From OFTM10 sp964196195 (lineage in GTDB: Bacteria; Actinomycetota; Acidimicrobiia; Acidimicrobiales; Aldehydirespiratoraceae), in contig CAXMSE010000041.1 in the NCBI GenBank assembly GCA_964196195.1, forward strand, positions 29,092 through 93,091: DNA of 64,000 nucleotides, given 5' to 3'. The first letter of the stretch is position 1; the number at the start of each line of letters is the position of its first letter. Of the stretch, positions 24,447 to 33,405 are shown in pieces. The translations under genes were made by a program, and so were the position numbers. The notes below the pieces were generated by a model, which saw only the letters and a program-made list of their open reading frames with translations, was not told where the DNA came from and did no database searches.

Positions 24447-26353
24447 TGTTCTCCATGGGTGGCGGGTTCGGGGGTGGACCCTCATCGGTACAGGCCAACG
24501 CGGCCGCGGGATTGCCTCACGCCGACGTACCCGGTGAGCTGCGAAGCAAGGTCGAGAAGGTCCTCGAGCACGAGCCCGAACACGAGGTTGCCGAGGTCGA
24601 GTGGCACCACGACGTGTGGGACCGACAGCCCTTCTCGTTGCGACGTTTCCTGTGGCCCCATCGGCTCCGCCTGCTCGGCGCGATCGGCCTCGTACTCATC
24701 GAAACGATCGCCCTGCAACTGGGCCCGGTCCTCACCCAGATCGGCATCGACGACGGTGTGCGAGCCGGCAACAAGAGCGTTCTCGTCACCACCGCCGCGG
24801 TGTATCTCGGCGCAGTGTTCGTGGCCGCGATCCTCGGCTGGGCCCGAGTGTCCTATACCGGCCGACTCGGTGAGCGGCTCAACGAAACCCTGCGGATCCG
24901 TGTCTTCAGCCACATGCAGCGTCAGGGGATCGCCTACTACACCGATGAGAAAGCGGGCGTGCTGCTCACTCGGATGACGTCGGACATAGAGGCCCTGGCC
25001 GTGCTCTTCCAGGAGGGCATCGTCAACCTCCTCGTCCAGGTGTTCACCCTCCTCGTGATCACCGTGGCCCTGTTCCTCTACGACCCCCTGCTGGCGGCCA
25101 TCACCCTCGGTGTGGCCCTACCCCCCACCCTCATCAGTTCGCTCTGGTTCCGCAAGGTCTCCTCGGTTGGCTATCTGCGGGTGCGAAACCGCATCGCCGA
25201 GCTGCTCTCCGACCTCCAGGAATCGCTGGCGGGCATCCGCGTCATCGCCGCTCACAATCGACGCTCGGTAAACCTCCAGCGTCACCGCGAGGTGGTCGGG
25301 CGACACCGCGACGCCAACATCCACACCGCCAGAGCCAACTCGATCTACGCCCCCGGCACCGAGATGATCGGCATCGCCACCCAGGCCACGCTCCTCGGGA
25401 TCGGCGGCGCTATGGTGGCCAATGGCCGGATCTCGGTGGGCGAGATGGCCGCCTTCCTGCTGTTTCTCACCTCTTTCTTCGCTCCGGTCCAAACCCTCGT
25501 GCAGCTCTACAACTCGTATCAACAAGGCGGCGCCGCGATCGTGAAGCTGAGGGACTTGCTCAGTTCCGAACCGGCCGTGGTTCAGGCGCCCGATGCGGTC
25601 GACCTCCCGCCGATTACCGGAGCGATCGAGCTCCACGGTGTCACCTTCGGCTATCAACCGGGCCGACCGGTCCTTCACGATGTCGACCTGCGGATCGAGC
25701 CGGGAGAGACGGTGGCGTTCGTGGGCGAGACCGGCGCCGGCAAGTCCACCATCGCCCGCCTTCTCACCCGCTTCTACGACCCCGACGAGGGAACGATCAC
25801 GATCGATGGGCACGACCTGCGCTCGGTCACTCTCACCAGCCTTCGGTCCCAGCTCGGAGTGGTTCCCCAAGAGCCCTTCCTGTTCGCAGGAGTGGTGAGA
25901 GACAACGTCGCCTTCGCCCGCGGGAGCGCAACCGACCACGAACTGATGGAAGCCCTCACCGCGGTGGGCATCGACGATCTCGTCGATCGGCTGGGAGGAC
26001 TCGATGCGCCCGTCCACGAGAGGGGAGCATCGCTCTCCGCAGGCGAGCGCCAGCTGCTGGCTCTGGCTCGCGCCTTCATCGCCAGGCCGCGGGTGCTGAT
26101 TCTCGATGAGGCCACCAGCAATCTCGACCTCAACTCCGAATCTCGGGTCGAGCGGGCCCTCGACGTGGTGCTCGAAGGTCGAACAGCAGTGATCATCGCG
26201 CACCGATTGGCCACTGCCCGTCGAGCCGATCGGATCGCAGTCGTGCACGACGGCAGGATCGCCGAGCTCGGTAGTCATGAGGAGCTGGTGGCCTTCGAAG
26301 GCCGCTACGCGGCGATGCATGCCACCTGGGTGTCTCATGGAGGAGCGCAATGA
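24446..26353 (+). CDS. ABC exporter half-transporter, catalytic subunit
   Basis: A 635-residue partner of the preceding gene. A glycine-rich N-terminus and about 60 extra residues precede the six-helix membrane domain, as in mycobacterial-type heterodimeric exporters. The ATPase has Walker A GETGAGKS, Walker B VLILDEATSNLD with the catalytic glutamate, and a changed signature LSAGERQL. The intact glutamate here, combined with the good LSGGQ of the partner, makes one competent ATP site. The stop overlaps the next ABC ATPase by ATGA. All three genes are likely cotranscribed. Confidence 0.93.
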   Translation: MFSMGGGFGGGPSSVQANAAAGLPHADVPGELRSKVEKVLEHEPEHEVAEVEWHHDVWDRQPFSLRRFLWPHRLRLLGAIGLVLIETIALQLGPVLTQIGIDDGVRAGNKSVLVTTAAVYLGAVFVAAILGWARVSYTGRLGERLNETLRIRVFSHMQRQGIAYYTDEKAGVLLTRMTSDIEALAVLFQEGIVNLLVQVFTLLVITVALFLYDPLLAAITLGVALPPTLISSLWFRKVSSVGYLRVRNRIAELLSDLQESLAGIRVIAAHNRRSVNLQRHREVVGRHRDANIHTARANSIYAPGTEMIGIATQATLLGIGGAMVANGRISVGEMAAFLLFLTSFFAPVQTLVQLYNSYQQGGAAIVKLRDLLSSEPAVVQAPDAVDLPPITGAIELHGVTFGYQPGRPVLHDVDLRIEPGETVAFVGETGAGKSTIARLLTRFYDPDEGTITIDGHDLRSVTLTSLRSQLGVVPQEPFLFAGVVRDNVAFARGSATDHELMEALTAVGIDDLVDRLGGLDAPVHERGASLSAGERQLLALARAFIARPRVLILDEATSNLDLNSESRVERALDVVLEGRTAVIIAHRLATARRADRIAVVHDGRIAELGSHEELVAFEGRYAAMHATWVSHGGAQ

Positions 26354-27138
26354 CCGGAAGTCCCGTACTCGAGATGGCGGGCGTCAGTCGCACCATCGAT
26401 GGGGTCGACATCCTCGACAACATCGATTGGCGCGTCGATGCCGGCGAGCGTTGGGTGCTGCTCGGTCCCAACGGTTCGGGGAAAACAACCCTCATCCGAT
26501 TGGCTTCGATGTGGCTCCATCCGTCTTCTGGCTCCCTGTCGGTACTCGGTGAGGAATTGGGACACACCGATGTCCGTCGGCTCCGCGAGCGCGTCGGCTT
26601 CGCCAGTGCGTCGATGGCCGACATGTTGAGGCCCAGCCTCTCGGTTTGCGATGTGGTGATGACCGCCCGCAACGCGGCCCTCGAGCCGTGGTGGCACCAG
26701 TACAGCGAGGCCGATGAGCAGTCTGCTCTCGACGCTCTCGAGCGGGTGGGGATCGCAGGCCTCGCCGATCGAAAGTTTGGGGTGTGCTCATCGGGTGAGC
26801 GCCAACGGGTGCTGTTGGCCCGGGCCCTGTCGATCGATCCTGGGTTGGTGCTTCTCGACGAACCCACCGCTGCTCTCGACCTCGCCGGCCGCGAGGCTCT
26901 CGTCTCAACCCTCGCCGAGTTGGCAGCCGACCCCGCGGTGCCGCCGATCGTGCTCGTCACCCACCACGTGGAGGAGATACCTGCGGGGTTCACCCACGCC
27001 TTGTTGCTTCGCGACGGACGGGTGCACTCCCAGGGGCCACTCGACGAGGTCCTCACGGCTGCCAACCTCTCGGCATGTTTCGACATGGCGCTCGGGTTGG
27101 AGCAACAAAGGGGTCGTTGGGTGGCGTGGGCCACCTGA
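26350..27138 (+). CDS. Stand-alone ABC transporter ATP-binding protein
   Basis: A 262-residue cytosolic ABC ATPase without membrane segments. Walker A is GPNGSGKT, signature CSSGERQR, Walker B LVLLDEPTAALD and the H-loop VTHHVEE. The overall layout resembles ModF/YlmA-like single ATPases. It starts inside the stop of the exporter subunit (ATGA). No permease partner is adjacent. It might act with an unlinked permease or be a soluble ABC protein; its role is unclear. The stop lies in the palindrome at 27131-27146. Confidence 0.88.
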   Translation: MTGSPVLEMAGVSRTIDGVDILDNIDWRVDAGERWVLLGPNGSGKTTLIRLASMWLHPSSGSLSVLGEELGHTDVRRLRERVGFASASMADMLRPSLSVCDVVMTARNAALEPWWHQYSEADEQSALDALERVGIAGLADRKFGVCSSGERQRVLLARALSIDPGLVLLDEPTAALDLAGREALVSTLAELAADPAVPPIVLVTHHVEEIPAGFTHALLLRDGRVHSQGPLDEVLTAANLSACFDMALGLEQQRGRWVAWAT

Positions 27139-27146
27139 TCAGGTGG
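27131..27146. terminator. Perfect 16-base palindrome containing two convergent stop codons
   Basis: CCACCTGATCAGGTGG is fully self-complementary. The ABC ATPase stop (27136-27138) and the thiamine pyrophosphokinase stop (27139-27141, minus strand) form its centre. It could act as a short bidirectional terminator stem, but with no loop and no T-tract this is uncertain. Confidence 0.35.
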
Positions 27147-27780
27147 GTGAACTCACCACCAGCAGCACTCCCTCGGCCACCGACACCGTGGGCCGGTCGC
27201 TGATCACCTGGTTGGCGATTCCCCGCGCCCCGTGGGCATCGAGGTGTTCGTCGGAGAGTGGGTAGGCGAGACCGACGGTGTGCACGCCACGGGCATGCCC
27301 TCCGATCGGCAGGAGGGCGACATGATCACCTGTCGACAGGGGCAGAGTGCGTTGGCCCCGCACCACCCACGCTCGGCTCTCGCCGATTACCGCCTCGATC
27401 TCGACTTTCGACCAGACGGGTGAGGTGATCACGGCCAGGTTGGCCACCGCATGATCGAGGCGACCGCCGGCCCCCAGCATCACCCTCATCCTTGTAGCCC
27501 CGCGTTCCATGCCGGCAGCGATGGCCAACTCCAGGTCGGATTCGTTCTTGTCGACGCGGTGGCGTTGGACCTCGGTGCCCTCGGCCTCAACCTCTGCCAG
27601 CACGGCCGGATCCACCGAGTCCATGTCGCCCACCACCAGATCGACACGGACCCCGGCAGCACGGGCAACACCCAGTCCACCGTCGGCAGCGATCACCAGG
27701 TCGGGCTTCTCGGCTGCCTGGAAGCCTCCTGCTGGTGCCCCCGAGGCCACGACGAGGGCAAGAAATCCGGAGTTGGCCAT
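27139..27780 (-). CDS. thiN: Thiamine diphosphokinase
   Basis: Transfers pyrophosphate from ATP to thiamine to make thiamine diphosphate. Motifs: VIAADGGLGVARAAG, VGDMDSVD, DKNESDLELAIA, LGAGGRLDHAVANL, followed by a C-terminal B1-binding beta domain (LSTGDHVALLPIGG, HTVGLAYPLSDEHL). Length 213 is typical. It follows the serine protease gene by 39 bases on the minus strand. No TPP riboswitch was noticed. Confidence 0.94.
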   Translation of the reverse strand: MANSGFLALVVASGAPAGGFQAAEKPDLVIAADGGLGVARAAGVRVDLVVGDMDSVDPAVLAEVEAEGTEVQRHRVDKNESDLELAIAAGMERGATRMRVMLGAGGRLDHAVANLAVITSPVWSKVEIEAVIGESRAWVVRGQRTLPLSTGDHVALLPIGGHARGVHTVGLAYPLSDEHLDAHGARGIANQVISDRPTVSVAEGVLLVVSSPT

Positions 27781-27819
27781 GGCCGTAAGATTAGAGCGAC
27801 CGGAGCACGGAGAGCTTGC

Positions 27820-28608
27820 TCAGGCTTGGGCGGGACAGGCACCGGGCACGAGAGGCGTGCCGACGAGGGCCGCCGGATCGCGAATCAAAGCCACAATGCC
27901 GGTGTCGGTCGCCGTCTCGGTAGCCACCAGGATTCCGATGAGCTTGCCGTCGGGATTGAGCGCAGGGCCTCCCGAGACCCCGGGCGGAGTGGACGCATCG
28001 ACGGCCACGAGTTCACCTCCGGTCAGCTGACCGGCCACAACCGCAACACCCACTCGAGGGCCCACCACTACTGTGCGCGGCCCGCCGCCCGGGTGGCCGA
28101 CCACGGTGATCGACTCGCCCATCGAGGGCACCATGCCCGCGGGCAGAGGGCCCACCATCGAGGCGTCGAGTTGGATGAGGGCGAGATCACGGCCGTCGGC
28201 GAACACCCCGAGTACCTCCCCGGTGAGTACCGAACCTCGATGATCGACTCGCACCAGCCCCGCGTCGCCAACGACGTGAGCCGCGGTGAGCAGGAGATTG
28301 TGGTCGACGAGGACGGCGGTGCCGCTGGATCGACCGCCACACGTCGTCACCGACACCTGCACGGCGATGACCCCATCGGTGGGTGCGGGGGCGACGTCGC
28401 CGCGACGCTCGACCACAGCTCCCCCGACCTCGGTGACGATGGTGTCGCCGCGCGTGGTGGTCGGAGACGGCGCAGTCGCCCCTGCTGCGGTGAACGACCC
28501 TGCACCGGCACCAACCGCGAGCAGGCACAGGGCAGCCAGCAGGCCTGCCACGAGAAGCTGGGACCCGCGAAAGGATGACCACTCTCCGAGACTATTTCGC
28601 TCACGCAT
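27820..28608 (-). CDS. Membrane-anchored trypsin-like (S1) serine protease
   Basis: A 262-residue protein with one hydrophobic segment near the N-terminus (LLVAGLLAALCLLAVGAGAG), then a low-complexity Thr/Pro linker, and a chymotrypsin-fold domain. The catalytic triad is visible as LTAAHVV (His), DLALIQLD (Asp) and PPGVSGGPAL (Ser; GVSGGP instead of GNSGGP). No PDZ domain follows, so it is not a full HtrA. Likely acts outside the membrane. The M23 hydrolase gene lies 11 bases upstream and thiN lies downstream, so the three probably form one transcript. Confidence 0.87.
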   Translation of the reverse strand: MRERNSLGEWSSFRGSQLLVAGLLAALCLLAVGAGAGSFTAAGATAPSPTTTRGDTIVTEVGGAVVERRGDVAPAPTDGVIAVQVSVTTCGGRSSGTAVLVDHNLLLTAAHVVGDAGLVRVDHRGSVLTGEVLGVFADGRDLALIQLDASMVGPLPAGMVPSMGESITVVGHPGGGPRTVVVGPRVGVAVVAGQLTGGELVAVDASTPPGVSGGPALNPDGKLIGILVATETATDTGIVALIRDPAALVGTPLVPGACPAQA

Positions 28609-28619
28609 AGTGAGGAAGC

Positions 28620-29939
28620 CTAGGGCAGATACGGGTCTGGGTCGACCGCGATCCCTTCGACTCGCACCTCGAAATGCAAATGGGGGCCCGTCGACCAGCC
28701 TGTGCTTCCCACCCAGCCAATGACCTCACCGCCAACCACGGCCTGGCCGGCGCTCACCGCAAGATCAGTCTGATGGGCGTAGACCGTGCTGAATCCGTTG
28801 CCGTGACTGATAACCACGGTGTTGCCGTAGCCGTTCATCCATCCTGCAGTGAGCACAGTGCCCGAGGCCGCCGCCGCTATGGGATCGCCACGATTCCCGT
28901 TGAAATCGATGCCGAAATGGGATCGCACGGTGCCGAAGATGGGGTGTACCCGCTCGCCGAAGGGGCTGGTGATCGAGCCGGGCACCGGTCGATTGGTGAC
29001 GGCGAAATCACCGGTCGGAGGCGGCGTATCGGCCGCTTCATCGGCGATCGACTCGTCGAGCGCTGCATCATCGGACGGGGTCGCCCCCTCCTCTTGTTCT
29101 TCTGCGGCAGCAGCCTCCTCGGCCGCCTTTCGAGCTGCCTCCTCCTCTGCGATCCGGCGAGCCTCTTCTTGCGCCGCAGCCCGAGCCGCTTCGGCTTCGA
29201 GTTGCTGGATCTCAGCTGCAATCGCGCGGTCGGCGGCCCGCAGGTCGTCACCTGTGGCGTGCCAGTCGGCGATCCGCGTCTGGAGCTCGATTCGTAGGTG
29301 GTCGGCTTCGGCCCTCGCCTCCGCCAACTCCCCCAGGCGCTCCTCGAGTTGGGCCTGCTCGCGTTCGACCTCGGCAATCAGGTCGGCGGCACCACGTTCG
29401 GCTGCTTGCTGTTGAGCGACTTTGGAGCGGAGCTCGTCGACCAACTCGTACTCGTCGCCCACGATCTGGTCGAGGAAGGACCGACGAAGGGTGGCCTCCA
29501 TCAGGTCGGCGGTATCCAGCTCATTGAAGCTGTCGTTGCGGGGACCGACAAATGCCTCCACCGCTCGCTCCCGCAAGCGGGTACGGACCGACTCGATCTC
29601 GTCGCCGATTCGCGCAGCACGACCGCGGGCCTCCGCCGCCTGCGCCTCGGCAGCTTCGATGGCCTCCCGGGTGGCTGCGACCTTGGCCTCCTGAAGCGCG
29701 ATGTGGGCGTCGATGGCGGCGAGAGCATCGAGCAGCTCGGCATCCTCGGCGCCCAAGGCGTCGAGCTGGGCCGCGACCTCTGCCGCGTCCCGGCGGTTTT
29801 CCTCGCGTTCGCCGCGAAGATCCTCGACCCCATCTTGGGCCACCGCCGCGCCGACACCCACCGCGGCGATCACAGCCACTACCAGAGCAGCCGTGAACGA
29901 GCCGAGCCGACGAACCGGGACGCGATCTGGGGGAGACAC
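28620..29939 (-). CDS. Secreted coiled-coil M23 peptidoglycan endopeptidase (EnvC/NlpD-like)
   Basis: About 439 residues. GTG 29939 is followed by a signal peptide (RRLGSFTAALVVAVIAAVGVGAAVAQ). A long coiled coil follows (about 40-290, rich in Glu, Arg and Ala) and an acidic/Pro linker. The C-terminal M23 domain has SHFGIDFNG (HxxxD) and GPHLHFEV (HxH) zinc ligands plus NTVVISHGNGFSTVYAHQ. All zinc ligands are present, so it should cleave peptidoglycan itself rather than act only as an activator. The frame is open 48 codons upstream, but the signal peptide fixes the start. Cell-division-related hydrolysis is likely by family. Confidence 0.92.
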   Translation of the reverse strand: MSPPDRVPVRRLGSFTAALVVAVIAAVGVGAAVAQDGVEDLRGEREENRRDAAEVAAQLDALGAEDAELLDALAAIDAHIALQEAKVAATREAIEAAEAQAAEARGRAARIGDEIESVRTRLRERAVEAFVGPRNDSFNELDTADLMEATLRRSFLDQIVGDEYELVDELRSKVAQQQAAERGAADLIAEVEREQAQLEERLGELAEARAEADHLRIELQTRIADWHATGDDLRAADRAIAAEIQQLEAEAARAAAQEEARRIAEEEAARKAAEEAAAAEEQEEGATPSDDAALDESIADEAADTPPPTGDFAVTNRPVPGSITSPFGERVHPIFGTVRSHFGIDFNGNRGDPIAAAASGTVLTAGWMNGYGNTVVISHGNGFSTVYAHQTDLAVSAGQAVVGGEVIGWVGSTGWSTGPHLHFEVRVEGIAVDPDPYLP

Positions 29940-30017
29940 TTGCCCGAAATCGTAACAGGAATGAAATAGATTCACGGACCGGGGTCGGTCTACCACCAAC
30001 GTGCGAGGATGCTGCCC

Positions 30018-30809
30018 ATGGCTCTCCCCGATTACCGCCGCGACTCCTTTACCCATGCCGGTGTCACCCATGAGGTCTTCCACCGCGGATCAGGACCAGC
30101 TGTTCTCGTCGCACCGGAGATTCCCGGTGTCACCCCGCGTGTGGTGGAGTTTGCCGACCGTCTCGTCGACCTCGGCATGGCGGTGGCGATCCCATCGATG
30201 TTCGGCATACCAGGTGCCGAGAGCACCCGACCGCGCTCCTTGGGGGTGCTGGCGCGGGCATGCGTCAACCGCGAGTTTCATGCCTTCGCGCTCGAAGACT
30301 CCTCCCCTGCCACAAACTGGCTGCGGGCCCTCGCCCGAGAACTGCACCGCACCCACGGAGGCCCTGGCATCGGCTTCGTGGGGATGTGTTTCACCGGCGG
30401 CTTCGGGCTCGCGATGATGCTCGACGACGCGGTGATCGCCCCGGTGTTGAGCCAGCCGTCCCAGCCTCTTCCAATCGGTGGCTCACGCAAGGCGTCGGTC
30501 GGGCTCGACGAAACCCAGCTCGCGGCCGTCGCGGCCCGCGCCGCCGATGGCTGTCCGGTCCTCGGTCTGCGTTTCACCGGTGACCCCTACGTTCCCGAGG
30601 AACGATTCGACACCCTCCGCACCGCCTTGGGCGACAACTTCCTCTACGAGGAGATCAAGAGCCCAGACCCCTCGGTGGAGCCACCCATCGAAAAGATGGC
30701 CCATAGCGTGCTCACCGAACATCTCGCCCCCGACGACCAGCCCGACCACCCCACCCAGGTGGCACTGAAGCGAACCCTCGACTTCTTGAGCGAGAGATTG
30801 CTGGCCTAG
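30018..30809 (+). CDS. Dienelactone hydrolase family protein
   Basis: An alpha/beta hydrolase of about 263 residues. The nucleophile elbow is GFVGMCFTGG with cysteine as nucleophile, characteristic of dienelactone hydrolases; PEIPGVTP near the start is another family block. The late DLH acid and histidine are plausible at FTGDPYVPEERF and MAHSV. ATG 30018 has GAGG upstream; ATG 30009 is an alternative. Substrate unknown. Divergent from the M23 gene. The stop overlaps the stop of the membrane protein on the other strand by 3-4 bases. Confidence 0.88.
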   Translation: MALPDYRRDSFTHAGVTHEVFHRGSGPAVLVAPEIPGVTPRVVEFADRLVDLGMAVAIPSMFGIPGAESTRPRSLGVLARACVNREFHAFALEDSSPATNWLRALARELHRTHGGPGIGFVGMCFTGGFGLAMMLDDAVIAPVLSQPSQPLPIGGSRKASVGLDETQLAAVAARAADGCPVLGLRFTGDPYVPEERFDTLRTALGDNFLYEEIKSPDPSVEPPIEKMAHSVLTEHLAPDDQPDHPTQVALKRTLDFLSERLLA

Positions 30810-32191
30810 GCCCCCAGAAGCAAGAAGAGCCCCACGACGGTGTAGGTGATCATTACCGCCAACATCGGGTATTGGGAGCGGAGGGCGATACGAGCGGGGT
30901 AGCGCGAGATTGCCAGGTCATGGGCCGCGGCCACCGCCAGCACATGGCCCACCGCGATGGCGAGTGTCTGTACCCAGGCGATCGTCGAGGGCGAGATCAG
31001 GGTCCAGTCGATGGCGTAGTCCTTGGTGCCGAAAAGATCCCAGCCCCGGCCGAACGGGTCGCTGATCTGGATGAACATGCGCTGGCCCTCGAGCATCAGC
31101 AGGCTGAAATAGTGGGCGACGGAGTAGGCCGCCGCGATCGGGATCAGGGTGGGCCCGAAGACATTGCTGAGCCGAATCGGCTCCTCTCCTGTGATCGAAG
31201 CCATCGCGCTGATCGCGAACGAGTAGGCGAGCGATACCAGGCCGATCATCACCACCAGGCCAACGGTGTTCGCGGCAGTGAGCGACCAGCCGGTCCTGCT
31301 GCCGGCGATGTCGGTCCAGAGGGAGCTGCGCGTGAATCCGTCGAACGTGGTGGAGCCGAGAACGACGAGGATAAAAGGCACCGTGCCGGCGATGTCGGGG
31401 ACCGTGGCGAGACCCGCCAGAGGCGACCTGGCCCGCAGATGCCCCTCGGCGTCACGATGTAGGGGTGCCGCCGCCGCCAGCTTCGTGAACAGAACCGCGA
31501 ACCCATCGGCGGTACGAACCCAACCCCTTCCATACACGGCCGCGCCACCGAGCAAGGAGACGCTGTAGATCGTGAGGAACACCCCGATCGATCGGGGGCT
31601 GCTGCTGCTGTGGTAGGCCAACTCGAACCAGACGAACCCGAAGATCGCGGCCACCGCTGGCCAGAAGGTCGCGTCCGGCGCGGTCGACGGAGACAGTTGG
31701 GTTCGGGTGACGCGAGATCGCACCCATGCGGCACTGTCGGCGAGTGTCACATAGGGGTTGAAGGCGCGCCACAGGTCGCCCAGAAGAAAGGACACGATCT
31801 GCAGGCCCACCCAGAACCAGATGAAAAGGGCGTCGCCAGTGATGTTGGCGGCGCTGCTGGTGTTGCCCTTCCACGCGGCGTACAGCATCACGCCGAACAA
31901 GAACAGCCCTACCAACTTCAACAACACTTCGACCGCTCGACCCGCCGGTGAGGTGAGGTCGGCGACAGAGCGGCCTTCGGCCGCGGCTGCCAGCCGCGGC
32001 CGCGACCAGAAAGCCCCGAGAATCACGAACGAACTCGCAACCGCGAATCCAGCGGCCCAGGCCATCTGCCAGGCCGGGAGCGGAAGGTCGGTCCGACCCC
32101 CGATCCCGTGGGCTGCCGCCGGGCCGGCCGAAACCAGCAAGGTGCCGGCGACCAGGGCGGTGAAGATGACGAGGCGGGTGCGATGGTTCAT
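30806..32191 (-). CDS. Polytopic membrane protein (fenitrothion-hydrolase-like family)
   Basis: About 461 residues with a signal-like first helix ending AAAHGIGGRTDLPLPAWQ, then roughly ten further hydrophobic segments. The HGIGGRxDLPLP motif after the first helix and the repeated long hydrophobic stretches match a family often annotated fenitrothion hydrolase in actinobacteria (related to FedB). That label comes from one pesticide-degrading strain, so real function is unknown. Several conserved His residues (AHYFSLL, VAHY, AVGHVLAVAAAHD) could bind a metal. Start at ATG 32191. It may be cotranscribed with the 42-codon ORF just upstream. Confidence 0.7.
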   Translation of the reverse strand: MNHRTRLVIFTALVAGTLLVSAGPAAAHGIGGRTDLPLPAWQMAWAAGFAVASSFVILGAFWSRPRLAAAAEGRSVADLTSPAGRAVEVLLKLVGLFLFGVMLYAAWKGNTSSAANITGDALFIWFWVGLQIVSFLLGDLWRAFNPYVTLADSAAWVRSRVTRTQLSPSTAPDATFWPAVAAIFGFVWFELAYHSSSSPRSIGVFLTIYSVSLLGGAAVYGRGWVRTADGFAVLFTKLAAAAPLHRDAEGHLRARSPLAGLATVPDIAGTVPFILVVLGSTTFDGFTRSSLWTDIAGSRTGWSLTAANTVGLVVMIGLVSLAYSFAISAMASITGEEPIRLSNVFGPTLIPIAAAYSVAHYFSLLMLEGQRMFIQISDPFGRGWDLFGTKDYAIDWTLISPSTIAWVQTLAIAVGHVLAVAAAHDLAISRYPARIALRSQYPMLAVMITYTVVGLFLLLGA

Positions 32192-32207
32192 GACGTTGTT
32201 GATTCGA

Positions 32208-32336
32208 TCACGAAGCGACCGTGATGGTGGTGGACGCCACCACAGGTTCTCCGTCGACCACGTCGGGCCTTTGGTCGTTGGTGAATGCTCCCACGGTGAT
32301 CTCAACATCGCCGTCGGGCAGGGCCGGAAGGTGCAT
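32208..32336 (-). CDS. Candidate 42-residue small protein
   Basis: ATG 32336 to TGA 32208-32210, ending 16 bases before the membrane protein start. The product begins MHLPALPDGDVEITVGAF and ends STTITVAS. It is beta-strand-like and acidic with no membrane helix. A GAGGTGA lies about 14 bases upstream. Not a recognised family; it could also be the leftover end of a larger gene. The rest of 32337-32437 shows nothing. Confidence 0.35.
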   Translation of the reverse strand: MHLPALPDGDVEITVGAFTNDQRPDVVDGEPVVASTTITVAS

Positions 32337-32437
32337 CGATCGACTCTAGGTCACCTCGTTAGCCTCGGTCCTCTACACTGACCGCCACGCGTGTCGCTGC
32401 CAGCCGGGAGCGCGCATCCGCTCCCGAGGAGACCCAG

Positions 32438-32707
32438 ATGAGTCAGCCCGACCCCAACCCTCTGGTCGACGGTACCGATGTCGATCGACTCAAGACAGTG
32501 GCGGTCTCGATAGTGGTCGCGGCCCTGGTCGTGAGCACCATTGCCGCCCTGATGTTCTATTCGTTCGGTCCGGATTACGGCGTGGGTTCGGCGATCGGTG
32601 TTGGCGTCATGGCCGGATTCTGGTCGTCCCCGCTGTTCGGAGGAGTAGCCGGAAATGGGCTCCACGAGTGGCGTTTGGAACGGGCTGAGAAGGAAGCGCA
32701 CCAGTAG
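32438..32707 (+). CDS. Small hypothetical membrane protein
   Basis: 89 residues with two hydrophobic segments, TVAVSIVVAALVVSTIAALMF and YGVGSAIGVGVMAGFWSSPLFGG, then a charged C-terminal helix. ATG follows GAGGAGACCCAG, a good ribosome-binding site. Six bases separate it from the SDR gene, so they are probably cotranscribed. Family not recognised. Confidence 0.7.
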   Translation: MSQPDPNPLVDGTDVDRLKTVAVSIVVAALVVSTIAALMFYSFGPDYGVGSAIGVGVMAGFWSSPLFGGVAGNGLHEWRLERAEKEAHQ

Positions 32708-32713
32708 CCCTTC

Positions 32714-33349
32714 GTGCGCGATTTCAGCGACAAGATCGCGGTGGTCACCGGGGGCGGCAGCGGAATCGGCCGAGAAATTGTGCGCCAACTCGCAGCCGCG
32801 GGGGCCCGGGTGGCGATGTGTGACCTCTCGGTCGACAGTATGCAACAGACCATCGCCCTCGTCGGCGAAGAAACGTCGGAGGCCGAGGTGCTGGCCCATC
32901 GCGCCGATGTATCAGACGAGGCCCAGCTGGCGGAGTTTCGCGACGTGATACTCGCCGGCTTCGACACCGACCACGTCCACCTGCTGTTCAACAACGCAGG
33001 GATCGCGGCTCCCGCGGCGTTCCTGGTCAACACCAGCAGTGTCAACGGCTTCTACGCGAGCATCGGGCCTGATCTGTCCCACACCGCCTACTCTGCGGCC
33101 AAGTTCGCGGTGAAAGGGTTCAGCGAGGCACTCATCACCGACCTCAGGCTCAACGCACCCCACGTGAAGGTCGCCGTTGTCATGCCGGGCCATGTCGGAA
33201 CCCAACTCGTCAGGAACACCGTGAGGGCCCAGGTCGACGAACCCTCACCGGAGCTGGCCAAACTGCTCGACGCTGCGGCGCTCGACGAACGGGTTCGCAC
33301 CGACCCGAGCACCGTCTACGACGAAACCCTGTTCACCCTCCTCGAATGA
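32714..33349 (+). CDS. Short-chain dehydrogenase with two apparent internal deletions
   Basis: A 211-residue SDR, where close relatives are usually about 280. The NAD(P)-binding motif GGGSGIG, NNAG, TSS, and catalytic AYSAAK are present. Between NNAGIAAP and LVNTSSVNGF about 45-50 residues are missing, the part with the helix bearing the catalytic asparagine and dimer interface. A second gap is likely between KLLDAAA and LDERVRTDP, where family members have a VRADRWRILVG-type segment. Both are in frame. It may be non-functional, or a sequencing or assembly product. GTG start at 32714. Confidence 0.8.
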   Translation: MRDFSDKIAVVTGGGSGIGREIVRQLAAAGARVAMCDLSVDSMQQTIALVGEETSEAEVLAHRADVSDEAQLAEFRDVILAGFDTDHVHLLFNNAGIAAPAAFLVNTSSVNGFYASIGPDLSHTAYSAAKFAVKGFSEALITDLRLNAPHVKVAVVMPGHVGTQLVRNTVRAQVDEPSPELAKLLDAAALDERVRTDPSTVYDETLFTLLE

Positions 33350-33405
33350 CAGCGCCGCCGTCGAACATCTAGGGTCGGGCGCCCGCCAAGCCGAGGAGGC
33401 ACGTG

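Noticed and set aside
27780..27820. TPP riboswitch before thiN
   Set aside because: Only 39 bases lie upstream and no THI-box motif is seen.
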